A program made the translations under genes and the position numbers. Under the pieces are notes generated by a model. That model made no database searches and was not told where the DNA came from. It was given only the letters and a program-made list of their open reading frames with translations. A DNA stretch of 64,000 nucleotides from Mesorhizobium sp. SARCC-RB16n (GTDB taxonomy: Bacteria > Pseudomonadota > Alphaproteobacteria > Rhizobiales > Rhizobiaceae), in NCBI RefSeq assembly GCF_008520305.1, contig NZ_ML703264.1, positions 373,358-437,357 of the forward strand. The letters are read 5' to 3'. Positions 44,701 through 52,599 of the stretch are shown here, piece by piece; position 1 is the first letter of the stretch, and the number at the start of each line of letters is the position of its first letter.

Positions 44701-45111
44701 CAATTCCTTGCGCTCGAGATGATCGGGCAGGATGCCGTACTTGATCGGCCCGAACAGTGCCGAGATGACGCCGAACATCAACAGCGCCGTCATCAGCACG
44801 GGAATGGAGGACAGCGCGATGCCGACGACCGCGACGGCGGCGGCACCGATCTCGGCAAATTTCAGCCGGCGCGCGATGAGCGCCTTGTCGAAGCGGTCGG
44901 CAATCTCGCCGCCCAGCGCCGACAGGAGCAGGAACGGAGCCATGAACACGGCGCCGGCCAAAGTGACCAGCGAGGCCGCCTGATCGGCAGCCAGTGTGAA
45001 GAGGATCAGGAACACCAGTGTGTTCTTGAGGAAATTGTCGTTGAAGGCGGACAGGAACTGCGTCCAGAAAAGCGGCGCGAAGCGCCGCGAAAGCATGAGA
45101 TGCGTGTTCAT
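41701..45111 (-). CDS. aas: Acyl-[ACP]-phospholipid acyltransferase fusion (LplT-PlsC-acyl-ACP synthetase)
   Basis: 1136-residue membrane enzyme for lysophospholipid recycling. Residues ~1-405 are an MFS/LplT-type flippase with about twelve helices (FAPLFWTQFLSAFNDNFLKN at the start). Residues ~430-620 are a PlsC acyltransferase with NHVSFLD (HxxxxD catalytic pair) and FPEGRIT. Residues ~650-1130 are an AMP-forming acyl-ACP synthetase with ILFTSGSEGTPKGV and GYGVTETAPV. In enterobacteria LplT and Aas are separate proteins; this fused form occurs in alphaproteobacteria. Three palindromic operators and a broken tetR lie upstream. Confidence 0.93.
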   Translation of the reverse strand: MNTHLMLSRRFAPLFWTQFLSAFNDNFLKNTLVFLILFTLAADQAASLVTLAGAVFMAPFLLLSALGGEIADRFDKALIARRLKFAEIGAAAVAVVGIALSSIPVLMTALLMFGVISALFGPIKYGILPDHLERKELPRANAWIESATFAAILGGTIVGGVVSADGIGVAIFGPMMMILAVGCWVVSRSIPSTGSAAPNLVIDWNIFRSTWRQVSELRTDTRIWRAGLMTSWFWLIGAIVLSILPTLIKDQLGGNEIAVTAYLAVFAVSIAIGSAIAAWMSQGRMVLLPAPVGTALLALFGLHLAWTIWSMQPSPKAETLGLFFAGSNTIRVAIDLAGMAISSAFLVVPTFAAVQAWSPEARRARVVAAVSIVNAGFMTIGGILVAAIQAAGVSIASVLFGLAAFNAVAAWLMLKYLPTNAFRDFVSILFRAFHRLEVEGLENLKAAGPAPILALNHVSFLDGPLALTLTDEEPVFAIDYTIAQAWWMKPFLKLTRALPLNPAKPMSTRTLIKIVQNGDPLVIFPEGRITVTGGLMKVYDGAAMVADKTGSMVVPIRIEGLEKSPFSRLTAQHVRRRLFPKVKVTILPPVKLKVADELKGRKRRAAAGAALYQVMSDLVFRTQHIDKTVLERIIETATERGMKQLAVQDPVTGSLSYGKLLTGVAVLGEKFETLYAGQDTLGIMLPNANGACAALLGVMSAGKVPAMINFTAGAANILSACKAARVTTILTSRAFVEQAKLGAVVEEIGRSVNIVWLDDLRATIGLKDKLLGLLRKSTPRVARKATDPAVILFTSGSEGTPKGVVLTHRNILANAAQAASRIDFHSGDKVFNVLPIFHSFGLTAGTVLPLVSGVPVYFYPSPLHYRIVPELVYASNATIIFGTDTFLSGYARTAHPYDFRSVRYCFSGAEPVKASTRETYMEKFGLRILEGYGVTETAPVISINTPMYNKSGTVGKIMPGMEYRLEPVIGVEGGGRLFVRGPNVMAGYLRAEKPGVLEPLQDGWHDTGDIVSIDDAGFVSIRGRAKRFAKIGGEMISLAAVEALAGELWKGSLSAVATVPDPRKGEKLVLITEAEKATRAEFLAFAKTNGAMDLMVPAEVRIVAHVPVLGSGKIDFVGVTRLVRGEDFAAAKVEAA

Positions 45112-45313
45112 GGCGATTTCCCATTTGGCGGAACCACGCGGCGATGCTCCGGTGATCCCGCGGGTTCATGCGCGTTTCGATCGTTGTGATAAGGTGAGCT
45201 GGTTAAACTTCTTACCGCGTTTGATTCTCCCGGGGATCGCAGGTCCAGGCTCGTTCCGGCCAGCGGCCCCGCGCCGCGTCTATGTGGAGTGTTTCAACAT
45301 TTCCGCTTCTCTC

Positions 45314-45385
45314 TATGAACAATGTTCATAAGGCCAATCTATCACAACGTGAACAATGTTCAAGTACAAAAATGAACGACGTTCA
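45314..45385. promoter_or_regulatory. Three palindromic operators upstream of aas
   Basis: Perfect palindromes at 45316-45328 (TGAACAATGTTCA, extendable to 17 bp at 45314-45330), 45350-45362 (TGAACAATGTTCA) and 45373-45385 (TGAACGACGTTCA). Centres are 34 and 23 bp apart. They lie in the 298-bp region between aas and a truncated tetR start, and are the kind of sites a TetR-family repressor binds. The rest of the 45112-45409 stretch has no gene. Confidence 0.72.
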
Positions 45386-45409
45386 CAAAGGCGACGAAGC
45401 TAAGAAGCG

Positions 45410-45529
45410 ATGAGCAAGAAGATGCACTCGGGTGGCGACCGGCCGCGTTCCACCTCCGGCTTCAATACCAGAGAGCGCCTGGCGACCGGCAATCGGCGGA
45501 GCGCTGGAATCTCAAGAGGCCGGAGATGA
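45410..45529 (+). pseudogene. Truncated TetR-family regulator (N-terminal fragment)
   Basis: An ATG at 45410 opens a 39-codon frame: MSKKMHSGGDRPRSTSGFNT then RERLATGNRR. The first ~24 residues resemble the start of a TetR regulator just before the helix-turn-helix (typical xTRERLLxAA), but the reading then passes into unrelated residues and stops; no DNA-binding or ligand domain follows. Its 3' end overlaps the end of the convergent iorB gene by 18 bases, so the rest of the gene seems to have been deleted at this junction. Identification as TetR is tentative because so little remains. Confidence 0.5.
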
Positions 45530-47092
45530 TCCCAGTGTTGCCACGGTCTTCAGCGCACCGTCGAGCATGTCGCCCTTCTCGTCCTTGAGCGCCGCCTCGC
45601 GCAGGCGGCGGATCCAGTCGGAGGCGTCGTCGCGGTCCTTGAGCAAGTCGAGAGCTGAGAGTACCCGGTCGAACTTCGACTGGGCGCGGACATGGGTGTC
45701 GCTGTAGCCCTTGATCAGCCGGCGGCAGTTGAGGATTTCGACGGCCAGCGCATAGTCTGAGGGTACGTAGCCAAGCGCCAGCGTATACCAACGTTCCAGA
45801 TGCTCCGTCTCGACCTTGTGACGCAGCAGGCCGCGGCGCCAGCGGCGCAGACCGCCGATGAACCAGAGGGCGGCAAAGCCGGCAAAGCTGTCGGTGCGGA
45901 TGCGGCGGCCACGGTTGATGCGGCGGTCGAGGAAGGCTGCGAGCTTGGGCCGGTTCTCGACGTAGCTGCCGAGCCCCGCCGGCAGCGTGCCGCAGAACTC
46001 CTCGATGCGCGGATGGAAATATTCGGTCACTTGCAGGACCGAATCGTCATTGACGCCAACCTCCTTGCGCACACGCCTGTCACGCGTCGAACGCGTTTTC
46101 AGGTCGGCGACGCGGATCATGTCGTCGTAGCACATGGCATTGGCCAGATGCTTGGCGGCAGCGATGGACAGCGCATGGACATGGTCGACGCCATCCAGTG
46201 CGACGGCCTTGTCCAGCCGGTCGAGATAGTCGCGCCCATAGGCGATGTCCTGATAGTCGACGACCTTTCTCAGGCCGCGAAGCGCCATGTCGCGCACGGC
46301 TCCGGGCATCAGGTCGATGCGAGCGGCCTGGGCCTGCCATCCTTGCAGCAGATTTTGCGGACCGCTGACGCGCCCGGTATCCAGGGTGGATTCGACAATC
46401 GCTGGCTCCCCCGGCTTCGAAGAAGGTGCTGCCGCCACGCCGCGCGCGCGATCGAACGCAGCGCCGAAAGCGGCGAGGCTGGCCTTGACGCCACGGCCGC
46501 CAGTGCCGATCGCCTGCTCATAACTTTCACGGGTAAACGGCAGTGCGTCGGAGCCGGCCAGCGCGCCAAGCAGGCTGGCCGAGATCATCGAGCCGTTGTC
46601 GGCGGCGATCTTCTCCATGTCGAAAGCGATGAAGCGCTTCGATGCGGCTTCCGTCGTCGCGTGGACCTTGGACGACGAGGCGCGGCCGTCACCCGGTTCG
46701 ATCTTTTCCGACACGGCGGCGATGCGATGCGATGAAGCGATCAGAGTGGTGCGCTCGGGCGTGACGAAGCCCCTGATGATCGCACGGCCGGCTTCCATCA
46801 ACTCGGCGGCGATTAATATGTCGACGTCGCCTTGCGAAGGTGACAGGGCGAAGACTGGCAGCCGGCCGGTGTCGCGGGCCATTTCGATATAATAGATCGT
46901 GGCGCCGGTGCGCTGGGCGACGCCGGCGACCGAGGTCGACTGGGCGACATAGCCATTGCGCTCGGCGACATCGGTGATCCAGTCGGCCAGCACGCCGCCG
47001 CCCTGGCCGCCAACCGCCAGCACGGCGAGTTTGATCACCGGCTCATCGGCAGCGCCGGACTTGGGACGCAGGGAAGGAACGGGCTCAAGCAT
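45512..47092 (-). CDS. iorB: Indolepyruvate:ferredoxin oxidoreductase family, beta/gamma-type subunit
   Basis: 526-residue partner of the gene upstream. The N-terminal ~200 residues are the pyruvate:ferredoxin-type gamma domain (IKLAVLAVGGQGGGVLADWI, then AGVAQRTGATIYYIEMA). A long C-terminal extension (from about residue 250) of DUF6537-like character, found in large alphaproteobacterial IorB proteins, has YDDMIRVADLKTRSTRDRRVR. It starts inside the last eight bases of iorA. Together they should decarboxylate an aryl 2-oxo acid to an aryl-acyl-CoA, passing electrons to a ferredoxin-like carrier. Confidence 0.85.
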   Translation of the reverse strand: MLEPVPSLRPKSGAADEPVIKLAVLAVGGQGGGVLADWITDVAERNGYVAQSTSVAGVAQRTGATIYYIEMARDTGRLPVFALSPSQGDVDILIAAELMEAGRAIIRGFVTPERTTLIASSHRIAAVSEKIEPGDGRASSSKVHATTEAASKRFIAFDMEKIAADNGSMISASLLGALAGSDALPFTRESYEQAIGTGGRGVKASLAAFGAAFDRARGVAAAPSSKPGEPAIVESTLDTGRVSGPQNLLQGWQAQAARIDLMPGAVRDMALRGLRKVVDYQDIAYGRDYLDRLDKAVALDGVDHVHALSIAAAKHLANAMCYDDMIRVADLKTRSTRDRRVRKEVGVNDDSVLQVTEYFHPRIEEFCGTLPAGLGSYVENRPKLAAFLDRRINRGRRIRTDSFAGFAALWFIGGLRRWRRGLLRHKVETEHLERWYTLALGYVPSDYALAVEILNCRRLIKGYSDTHVRAQSKFDRVLSALDLLKDRDDASDWIRRLREAALKDEKGDMLDGALKTVATLGSSPAS

Positions 47093-49238
47093 CGGCGAAT
47101 GTCAAGCGGCGGCTTTCGCGCCGCCTCTGCAGGAAGCCGATCGTCGCGCGACGCGTGGCTTCGAGGAAACGATCCCAGCGGCTCGGATTGTGCACGACGT
47201 CGGCGCGATAGAAGGAAGGGCACAGCACCGCCGCATCGGCGACCTCGCCGCAATTGCCGCAGCCGACGCAGTTCTGGTCGATGCTCGCCACCGGATCGTC
47301 GCGCAGCGGATCGTCGAGCGACTTGACCGACAGCGACGGGCAGCCGGACAGCCGCATGCAGGCATGGTCGCCGGTGCAGATGTCTTCGTCGACGCCGAAC
47401 TTCGGCTTGACCACGCGCTCGCCGCCTTTGATCGCCTTGTCGACCAGCGGCTTTTCGCGGCGCTGCCGGTTGAGCATGCACTCGGACGAGGCGACGATGA
47501 CTTTCGGACCCTTCTCGTCCGTCGTCAGTGCCTCGCGCAAGGTGTCCTGCATCTTGCCGACATCATAGGTGCGGTCGACATGGCGCAGCCATTTGACGCC
47601 CATGCCTTTCACCGCCTCGGTGATCGGATGCTTGGTCGACTTGGTCTTGTTGCCCGCACGCGAAGACAGAATGTCCTGCCCGCCGGTCGCGGCCGAGTAG
47701 AAATTATCGACGATGACGATGACGCCGTCGTTCTTGTTGAACACCGCATTGCCGATCGAGGAGGTGAGGCCGTTGTGCCAGAAGCCGCCGTCGCCAACGA
47801 AAGAGATCGAGCGGCGCTTGGCGTCGGGCGAATTGAAGGCGGAGGCCGAGGCCGGCCCCAGCCCATAGCCCATCGTGGTGGCGCCGAGTTCGAACGGCGG
47901 CATGATCGAGAACAGATGACAGCCGATGTCGGAGGCGATGTGGTGCTTGCCGAGCTCCTGCTCGACCAGTTTTGTCGCTGCAAAGATCGGCCGTTCCGGA
48001 CAGCCTATGCAGAAGCCGGGCGGGCGGCCTGGCACAACGTTGATCAGATCAGCCGTGTCGACGCCGTCGCCGACCTTGTTGGGCGCGCGCACCTCGCCCG
48101 GCAAAAGATGCGGCGTTTCAGCGCGCAGGAAGGAGCCGATGCCGTCGAGCATGACCTGGCCGGTGTACTCGCCGGCCATCGGCAGATGCTCCTTGCCGAC
48201 CAGGCGGGTGCCGCGCCCGGCCTTGTGCAGCATGGCGGCAAAGGCCTGCTCGATATAGTTGGGCTGGCCTTCCTCGACCACCAGCACCGCCTGCTTGCCC
48301 TCGCAGAAGGCGAGGAACTCGTCGTCGATCAGCGGATAGACGGCGTTGAGCACGTAGAGCGGCACATCCGTGTCGCCATAGGTGTCGGCAAGGCCAAGCC
48401 GCTGCAGCGCACGGATGACCGAATTGTACATGCCGCCCTGCATAACGATGCCGACCGAGCCGTGATCCGAGCCGAAAAACTCGTTGATCTTGTTCTTGGC
48501 GATGAACTCCACCGCCGCGGGCCAGCGCTTCGTGACCTTCTCCTTCTCGTGCAGGAAAGAGGCGGGCGGCAGCACGATGCGTCCGGTATCGCGGCGGGGC
48601 GCTTCGAGCGCATCGGCCACCGTCATCGGCGGACGCTTGTTGTCCTTGGCGATGAAATGGCCATGCACATGGCAGCAGCGAATGCGCACCTGCAGCATGA
48701 CCGGCGTGTTGGAGATTTCCGACAGCTCGAAACCGTCCTCCACCGCCTTGACGATCGACGGCAGGTTCGGACGCGGATCGAGCAGCCAGACCTGACTCTT
48801 CATGGCGAAGGCATGGCTGCGCTCCTGCATGATCGAGGAGCCTTCGCCATAATCCTCGCCGACGATGATCAACGCGCCGCCGGTGACACCGCCCGAAGCG
48901 AGATTGGCCAGCGCGTCTGAAGCGACATTAGTGCCGACGGTCGACTTGAAGGTCGCGGCACCACGGATCGGGTAATGCACAGAGGCGGCCAGCATGGCGG
49001 TGGCGGTGGCTTCCGAGGCGCTGGCCTCGAAATGCACGCCGAGCTCGCCCAGAATGTCCTGCGCGTCGGCCAGCACGTCCATCAGATGGCTGATCGGCGC
49101 GCCCTGATAGCCGCCGACATAGCCGACGCCGCATTGCAGCAGCGCCTTGGTGATGGCGAGGATGCCCTCGCCGGCGAATTCCTCGCCGGCACCGAGCCTG
49201 AGTTTTTCGACTTCCTTGGCAAAAGACCGTTCGGCCAT
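47085..49238 (-). CDS. iorA: Indolepyruvate:ferredoxin oxidoreductase family, alpha subunit
   Basis: 717 residues. The N-terminal pyrimidine-binding and core domains include YVGGYQGAPISHLMD and FKSTVGTNVASDAL. The thiamine diphosphate motif is GDGGFWHNGLTSSIGNAVFNKNDGVIVIVDN (GDG...N). The C-terminus carries two iron-sulfur motifs (CTGDHACMRLSGCP and CVGCGNCGEV). In characterised archaea this enzyme makes indoleacetyl-CoA from indolepyruvate. In an aerobe the electron acceptor is uncertain. GGAGG lies just before the ATG. Position within the cluster suggests degradation of an indole or aryl 2-oxo acid, which is an inference. Confidence 0.88.
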   Translation of the reverse strand: MAERSFAKEVEKLRLGAGEEFAGEGILAITKALLQCGVGYVGGYQGAPISHLMDVLADAQDILGELGVHFEASASEATATAMLAASVHYPIRGAATFKSTVGTNVASDALANLASGGVTGGALIIVGEDYGEGSSIMQERSHAFAMKSQVWLLDPRPNLPSIVKAVEDGFELSEISNTPVMLQVRIRCCHVHGHFIAKDNKRPPMTVADALEAPRRDTGRIVLPPASFLHEKEKVTKRWPAAVEFIAKNKINEFFGSDHGSVGIVMQGGMYNSVIRALQRLGLADTYGDTDVPLYVLNAVYPLIDDEFLAFCEGKQAVLVVEEGQPNYIEQAFAAMLHKAGRGTRLVGKEHLPMAGEYTGQVMLDGIGSFLRAETPHLLPGEVRAPNKVGDGVDTADLINVVPGRPPGFCIGCPERPIFAATKLVEQELGKHHIASDIGCHLFSIMPPFELGATTMGYGLGPASASAFNSPDAKRRSISFVGDGGFWHNGLTSSIGNAVFNKNDGVIVIVDNFYSAATGGQDILSSRAGNKTKSTKHPITEAVKGMGVKWLRHVDRTYDVGKMQDTLREALTTDEKGPKVIVASSECMLNRQRREKPLVDKAIKGGERVVKPKFGVDEDICTGDHACMRLSGCPSLSVKSLDDPLRDDPVASIDQNCVGCGNCGEVADAAVLCPSFYRADVVHNPSRWDRFLEATRRATIGFLQRRRESRRLTFADA

Positions 49239-49298
49239 CTCTGCCTCCCTCCGTTGCCGCCGACATCCGGCGGCGCGTGCGTTCTAGAATCCTTGTTT

Positions 49299-49346
49299 AT
49301 GCATGTCGTTTCCCCAAAACCGGGTCCACTTTTGGGCGACATGCAT
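49299..49346. repeat. Rhizobial intergenic palindrome, copy 2
   Basis: 48-bp inverted repeat: ATGCATGTCGTTTCCCCAAA on the left, complemented by CTTTTGGGCGACATGCAT on the right. Arms pair over about 18 bp. Like copy 1 (26998-27046) it abuts a minus-strand stop codon, here of the marR gene. Confidence 0.82.
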
Positions 49347-49828
49347 TAGATGTCGTGCTTGCGAATGTTCTTCAGCATCTTCAAAAGCGTCGCGATGAGC
49401 GCTGCATATTCGGCATCGTCGATGTCGTCGAACATGGCCTCGAACGCGTCATGCATGGCCGGCCAGGCGCGGGTGAACTCGGCGCGGCCCTCGTCGGTCA
49501 GGAACACATGGCGGATGCGGCTGTCGGTGACGCCCTGCTCGCGCCGCACGAACCCTTGTCCTTCCAGCGTGTCCAGCGTGCGACTCAAGGTCGACTGCTC
49601 GATCACCGTATAGACCGAGAGGTCGTTGACGGTGACGCCGTCGGTGACCGACAGCACGGCCAGCGTGCGCACCTGCGAAATGCTCAGGCCCTGCTTGCGG
49701 AAATCGTCACGCAAGGTGGCATTGTAGCGGCCCATGATGCGGTTCATCAGATAGGGCGCGAATTGCTGCAGGCCGATCTGACCGAGGGTCGAAATGCGCT
49801 GGCATTTTTCGGCGACCTTCTGTTCCAT
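49346..49828 (-). CDS. MarR family transcriptional regulator (first of two)
   Basis: 160 residues from the ATG at 49828. Winged helix-turn-helix with LSVTDGVTVNDLSVYTVIEQSTLSRTLDTLEGQGFVRREQGVTDSRIRHVFLTDEG. The start overlaps the stop of the flavoprotein gene (TGATG), so the two are co-translated. MarR proteins of this type respond to aromatic acids or their CoA esters. Likely controls the divergent catabolic promoters near 52.5 kb. An intergenic palindrome lies at its stop. Confidence 0.9.
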   Translation of the reverse strand: MEQKVAEKCQRISTLGQIGLQQFAPYLMNRIMGRYNATLRDDFRKQGLSISQVRTLAVLSVTDGVTVNDLSVYTVIEQSTLSRTLDTLEGQGFVRREQGVTDSRIRHVFLTDEGRAEFTRAWPAMHDAFEAMFDDIDDAEYAALIATLLKMLKNIRKHDI

Positions 49829-51399
49829 CACAGCTTCCCCGCCAGCAGGAAACCGGAGCCGCCGCCGAGGCCAGCACCGGGATGGGTCGAGGCACCGATA
49901 TGATGGAGGCTCTTGATGCCGGTCTGGTGGTTGCGGCTGGTCTTGAACGGCCGCCACAGGAACGACTGGTCGATAACAGACGAACCACCATAGGGGTCGC
50001 CGCCGACCAGATTGATGTTCATCGCCTCGAGATCGGCAGGCGAATAGGCGCGGCGCGCGATCACGCTGTCCCGGAAGCCGTCGATATGGCTGGCGAGGAT
50101 GGCTTCGGCGCGATCGGCATAGGCCTCGCGCAGCGCCTCGGTCCATTGTCCATCAGCCGGCGCCTGCAATTTGCCGGCGGCGTCGCCCTTGATGTGGCGC
50201 GGCGCCTCGGGCAGTTGCAGCCAGAGAATCGCCTTGCCTTCCGGGCAGCGCGATGGATCGAGCGCGTGCGGCTGGCCGACACAGAGGGTCGGCACCTCAG
50301 GCAGCATGCCACGCGCCGCCTCGTTGCAGGCCTTTGAGACACCATCAAGTCCCGGCGTCAGATGCAACAGCGCCACCTTGTCGAGGCCCTCGCCACGCCA
50401 GGCCGGTGGCTTGTCGAGGGCGTAGTGGATCTGGAAGTTGCCTTTGCCATAGCGGTATTTCCGCGTCGCTTCGACGTCGTCCTTCGGAGCGTCCTTGCCG
50501 AGCAGACGACCGTAAAGCTGCGTCGGCGTGACCGAGCAGATGACGCTCTTGGTGGCGTGAACCATTTCGCCCGAGGCCAGCTGTACGCCTGTGGCGCGAC
50601 CTCCGTCCAGGAGGATGGAGGCAACGTCCGCTTCGGTGGAAATGACGCCGCCGCGCTCCTTGATGAGCGCCTCGAAAGCCGACAGCAGGTTCTGCGCTCC
50701 GCCCTTGACGATCGGCGCGCCGGCCGCCTCCAGCGCGAAGGCGATCACCTTGGCGATCTGGCCGGAAAAGGCATCTTCCGGGCCAAGCCCGGCATGCAGC
50801 ACCCACGGCGCCCAGAGCGCGCGAACGGTCTCGGACTGATACGTGCTTTCCAGCCAGCCGCGCGCAGGCATCAGCGCGTCGCCGAGAAAGTTGGCAAGCC
50901 CGCGCGGGCCACGCCGCCATGCATCGCCGGCCAGCAGCTTTGCGGTCGGATAGGACCAAAGCGCGCCGCCGAGCAAGCCGAACAGCAGGCCGGCATTGCG
51001 TTCGATGCCGCCGACATCTTCCGCGTGGCGGTCACCGTCTCCGGCCGCGATCCTGTTGAGCGCGGCGATGTTGGCGGCGCGGTCGGTGGCGAGCACCGCG
51101 TGGCTGCCGTCCGGCCGCAGCACGCCGGTCGGTGTGCTGGTATGGCAGAATTCCAGCCCGTGGCGAGCGAGGTCGGCGCCCAGCGCGGCAAAGGCCGGCG
51201 AGGTGATGAACAGCACGAAGGTCGTCGCCATCACGTCGTGGATGAAGCCGGGCGCGGTGATCTCCTCGGTGCGCATGCAGCCGCCGATGCGGTCGTTGCG
51301 TTCGAGAACGAGCACTTTCGCGCCCTTGCCGCCGAGCATCGCCGCGCAGACCAGTGCATTGATGCCGCTTCCGACGATGATGTGATCGGGGGTGTTCAT
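49828..51399 (-). CDS. Phytoene dehydrogenase-like FAD-dependent oxidoreductase (first copy)
   Basis: 523 residues from the ATG at 51399. FAD-binding motif DHIIVGSGINALVCAAMLGGKGAKVLVLERND and the second conserved motif GGCMRTEE. It ends GASTHPGAGLGGGSGFLLAGKL, typical of the phytoene dehydrogenase/CrtI-like clade. No carotenoid genes are nearby, so the substrate is not a carotene; a role in oxidising an aromatic or amine side chain is guessed from context. It is about 30% identical by eye to the protein at 52600-54174, including the INLVGGDPYGGSS motif. It overlaps marR. Confidence 0.85.
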   Translation of the reverse strand: MNTPDHIIVGSGINALVCAAMLGGKGAKVLVLERNDRIGGCMRTEEITAPGFIHDVMATTFVLFITSPAFAALGADLARHGLEFCHTSTPTGVLRPDGSHAVLATDRAANIAALNRIAAGDGDRHAEDVGGIERNAGLLFGLLGGALWSYPTAKLLAGDAWRRGPRGLANFLGDALMPARGWLESTYQSETVRALWAPWVLHAGLGPEDAFSGQIAKVIAFALEAAGAPIVKGGAQNLLSAFEALIKERGGVISTEADVASILLDGGRATGVQLASGEMVHATKSVICSVTPTQLYGRLLGKDAPKDDVEATRKYRYGKGNFQIHYALDKPPAWRGEGLDKVALLHLTPGLDGVSKACNEAARGMLPEVPTLCVGQPHALDPSRCPEGKAILWLQLPEAPRHIKGDAAGKLQAPADGQWTEALREAYADRAEAILASHIDGFRDSVIARRAYSPADLEAMNINLVGGDPYGGSSVIDQSFLWRPFKTSRNHQTGIKSLHHIGASTHPGAGLGGGSGFLLAGKL

Positions 51400-51444
51400 T
51401 GATGATCCCACGGGGCCAGCAGGTAGGCATGCGAGGTCAGCCCT

Positions 51445-51614
51445 CTACGGCGCCCCCCTCTGTCCTGCCGGACATCTCCCCCACGAGGGGGGAGATCGAT
51501 TGCCACGCCGGCTTTCGCCAATCGGCGACGTTGCAAGAATGAGCGAGGCGTCAAAGCTGCCAATCTCCCCCCTCGTGGGGGAGATGTCCGGTAGGACAGA
51601 GGGGGGCGCCGTAG
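51445..51614. repeat. Long inverted repeat pair with inner palindromes
   Basis: Arms 51445-51496 and 51563-51614 are complementary over 52 bp with one mismatch, separated by 66 bp. Each arm itself contains a hairpin (ATCTCCCCC / GGGGGGAGAT). The whole 290-bp stretch between the flavoprotein and cyclase genes has no protein gene. The sequence resembles intergenic elements repeated in rhizobial genomes. Confidence 0.85.
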
Positions 51615-51689
51615 TGCGCTAGTAGCGCCAACCTGCCTCTCTATCGCCTCGCCAACCCGCATGATCTTCTCCCGAAGACCGCCCTCGCC

Positions 51690-52481
51690 CTATTTCCCCG
51701 GCACCAATGCCAGTGCGCGGATCGGGCTGCCGGTGCCGTGCTCGATCTTGAGCGGTGCGGCGATCAGGATCGCGCCCTTCGGCGGCAGCTGGTCGAGATT
51801 GCACAGACTGGCCAGGCCGTAGCGGTTGGCTTTGTGCATCAGCGTGTGCGCCGGGAAGGGCGGCTCCATGCCGCCGGCCTTGCCGGCATCGGTGCCGATC
51901 GTCTCCGAGCCCCAGCCCTTGATGTCCTTGCTGATCAGGAACTGGATGGCTTCGGCCGTCGGGCCGGGCGTGTGCGGGCCGGTTTCGTTGGCATTGAGGA
52001 ACTCGGCTTCCGAGCCGTTGCGCTTGTACCAGTCGGTGCGCATCACCACCCATTCGCCGGCATTGATGGCGCCATGCTTGGCTTCCCAGGCCTTGATGTG
52101 GTCGACGGTGAGCAGGAAATCGTGATCGGCGGCGGCTTCCGTCGAACAGTCGATGACATTGACCGGGCCAATGAAGTTCTGCGCCGGAATGGTGTCCGTG
52201 GCGCCGTCCGGATAGTCCTTGCCGGAGATCCAATGCTGCGGCGCGTCGAAATGCGTGCCGGAATGCTCGCCGAGCTTCAGCCAGTTCCACGCCCACCACG
52301 GACCGTTCTTGTCATAGCGGGAGATCGAGTGAATCTCGACTTTCGGCGTGTCGACGGCAAGCTCCGGCGGCAGCTTGATCAGCGGTGTGTCCGGTCCGAG
52401 CGGCGCCGTCAGGTCGACCACCTTGATGGCGCCGGAAAGGAGTTGGCCGGCGACTTCGCCGAGGAGTTTTTGGGTGTCCAT
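51690..52481 (-). CDS. Cyclase family protein (kynurenine formamidase/isatin hydrolase-like amidohydrolase)
   Basis: 263 residues from the ATG at 52481. Metal-binding motif GEHSGTHFDAPQHW is the HxGTHxDxPxH signature of PF04199, which includes kynurenine formamidase (KynB) and isatin hydrolase, both amide hydrolases of tryptophan- or indole-derived compounds. The C-terminal GTDAGKAGGMEPPFPAHTLMHKANRY forms the second part of the site. It is larger than KynB (about 210 residues). The divergent promoter with the second flavoprotein gene supports membership in the catabolic cluster. Exact substrate unknown. Confidence 0.87.
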   Translation of the reverse strand: MDTQKLLGEVAGQLLSGAIKVVDLTAPLGPDTPLIKLPPELAVDTPKVEIHSISRYDKNGPWWAWNWLKLGEHSGTHFDAPQHWISGKDYPDGATDTIPAQNFIGPVNVIDCSTEAAADHDFLLTVDHIKAWEAKHGAINAGEWVVMRTDWYKRNGSEAEFLNANETGPHTPGPTAEAIQFLISKDIKGWGSETIGTDAGKAGGMEPPFPAHTLMHKANRYGLASLCNLDQLPPKGAILIAAPLKIEHGTGSPIRALALVPGK

Positions 52482-52569
52482 GGTCTCTGTTCCCTCTTGT
52501 CTGACATGATCAAGGCTCGTCTCGGCCCTTAATATCCTACTAGACGAAAACATATGCATCTGCAATTAT

Positions 52570-52583
52570 CTTTAAGCATAAAG
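52570..52583. promoter_or_regulatory. Candidate MarR operator in the divergent promoter
   Basis: CTTTAAGCATAAAG, palindromic in 12 of 14 positions, in the 118-bp region between the cyclase and second flavoprotein genes. A similar sequence is found at 59567-59580. This AT-rich palindrome stands out from the surrounding high-GC sequence. Confidence 0.5.
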
Positions 52584-52599
52584 GAAATGGGAACGGGGC

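Noticed and set aside
42427-45189. A 920-codon open frame on the plus strand opposite aas
   Set aside because: It is antisense to a gene with clear domains, has arginine/glutamine/histidine-rich shadow composition and no ribosome site; long antisense frames are expected at this GC content.
45316-45385. LexA/SOS boxes
   Set aside because: Alphaproteobacterial LexA binds direct repeats GTTC-N7-GTTC; the sites here are inverted TGAAC-N3-GTTCA palindromes and lie before a lipid gene.
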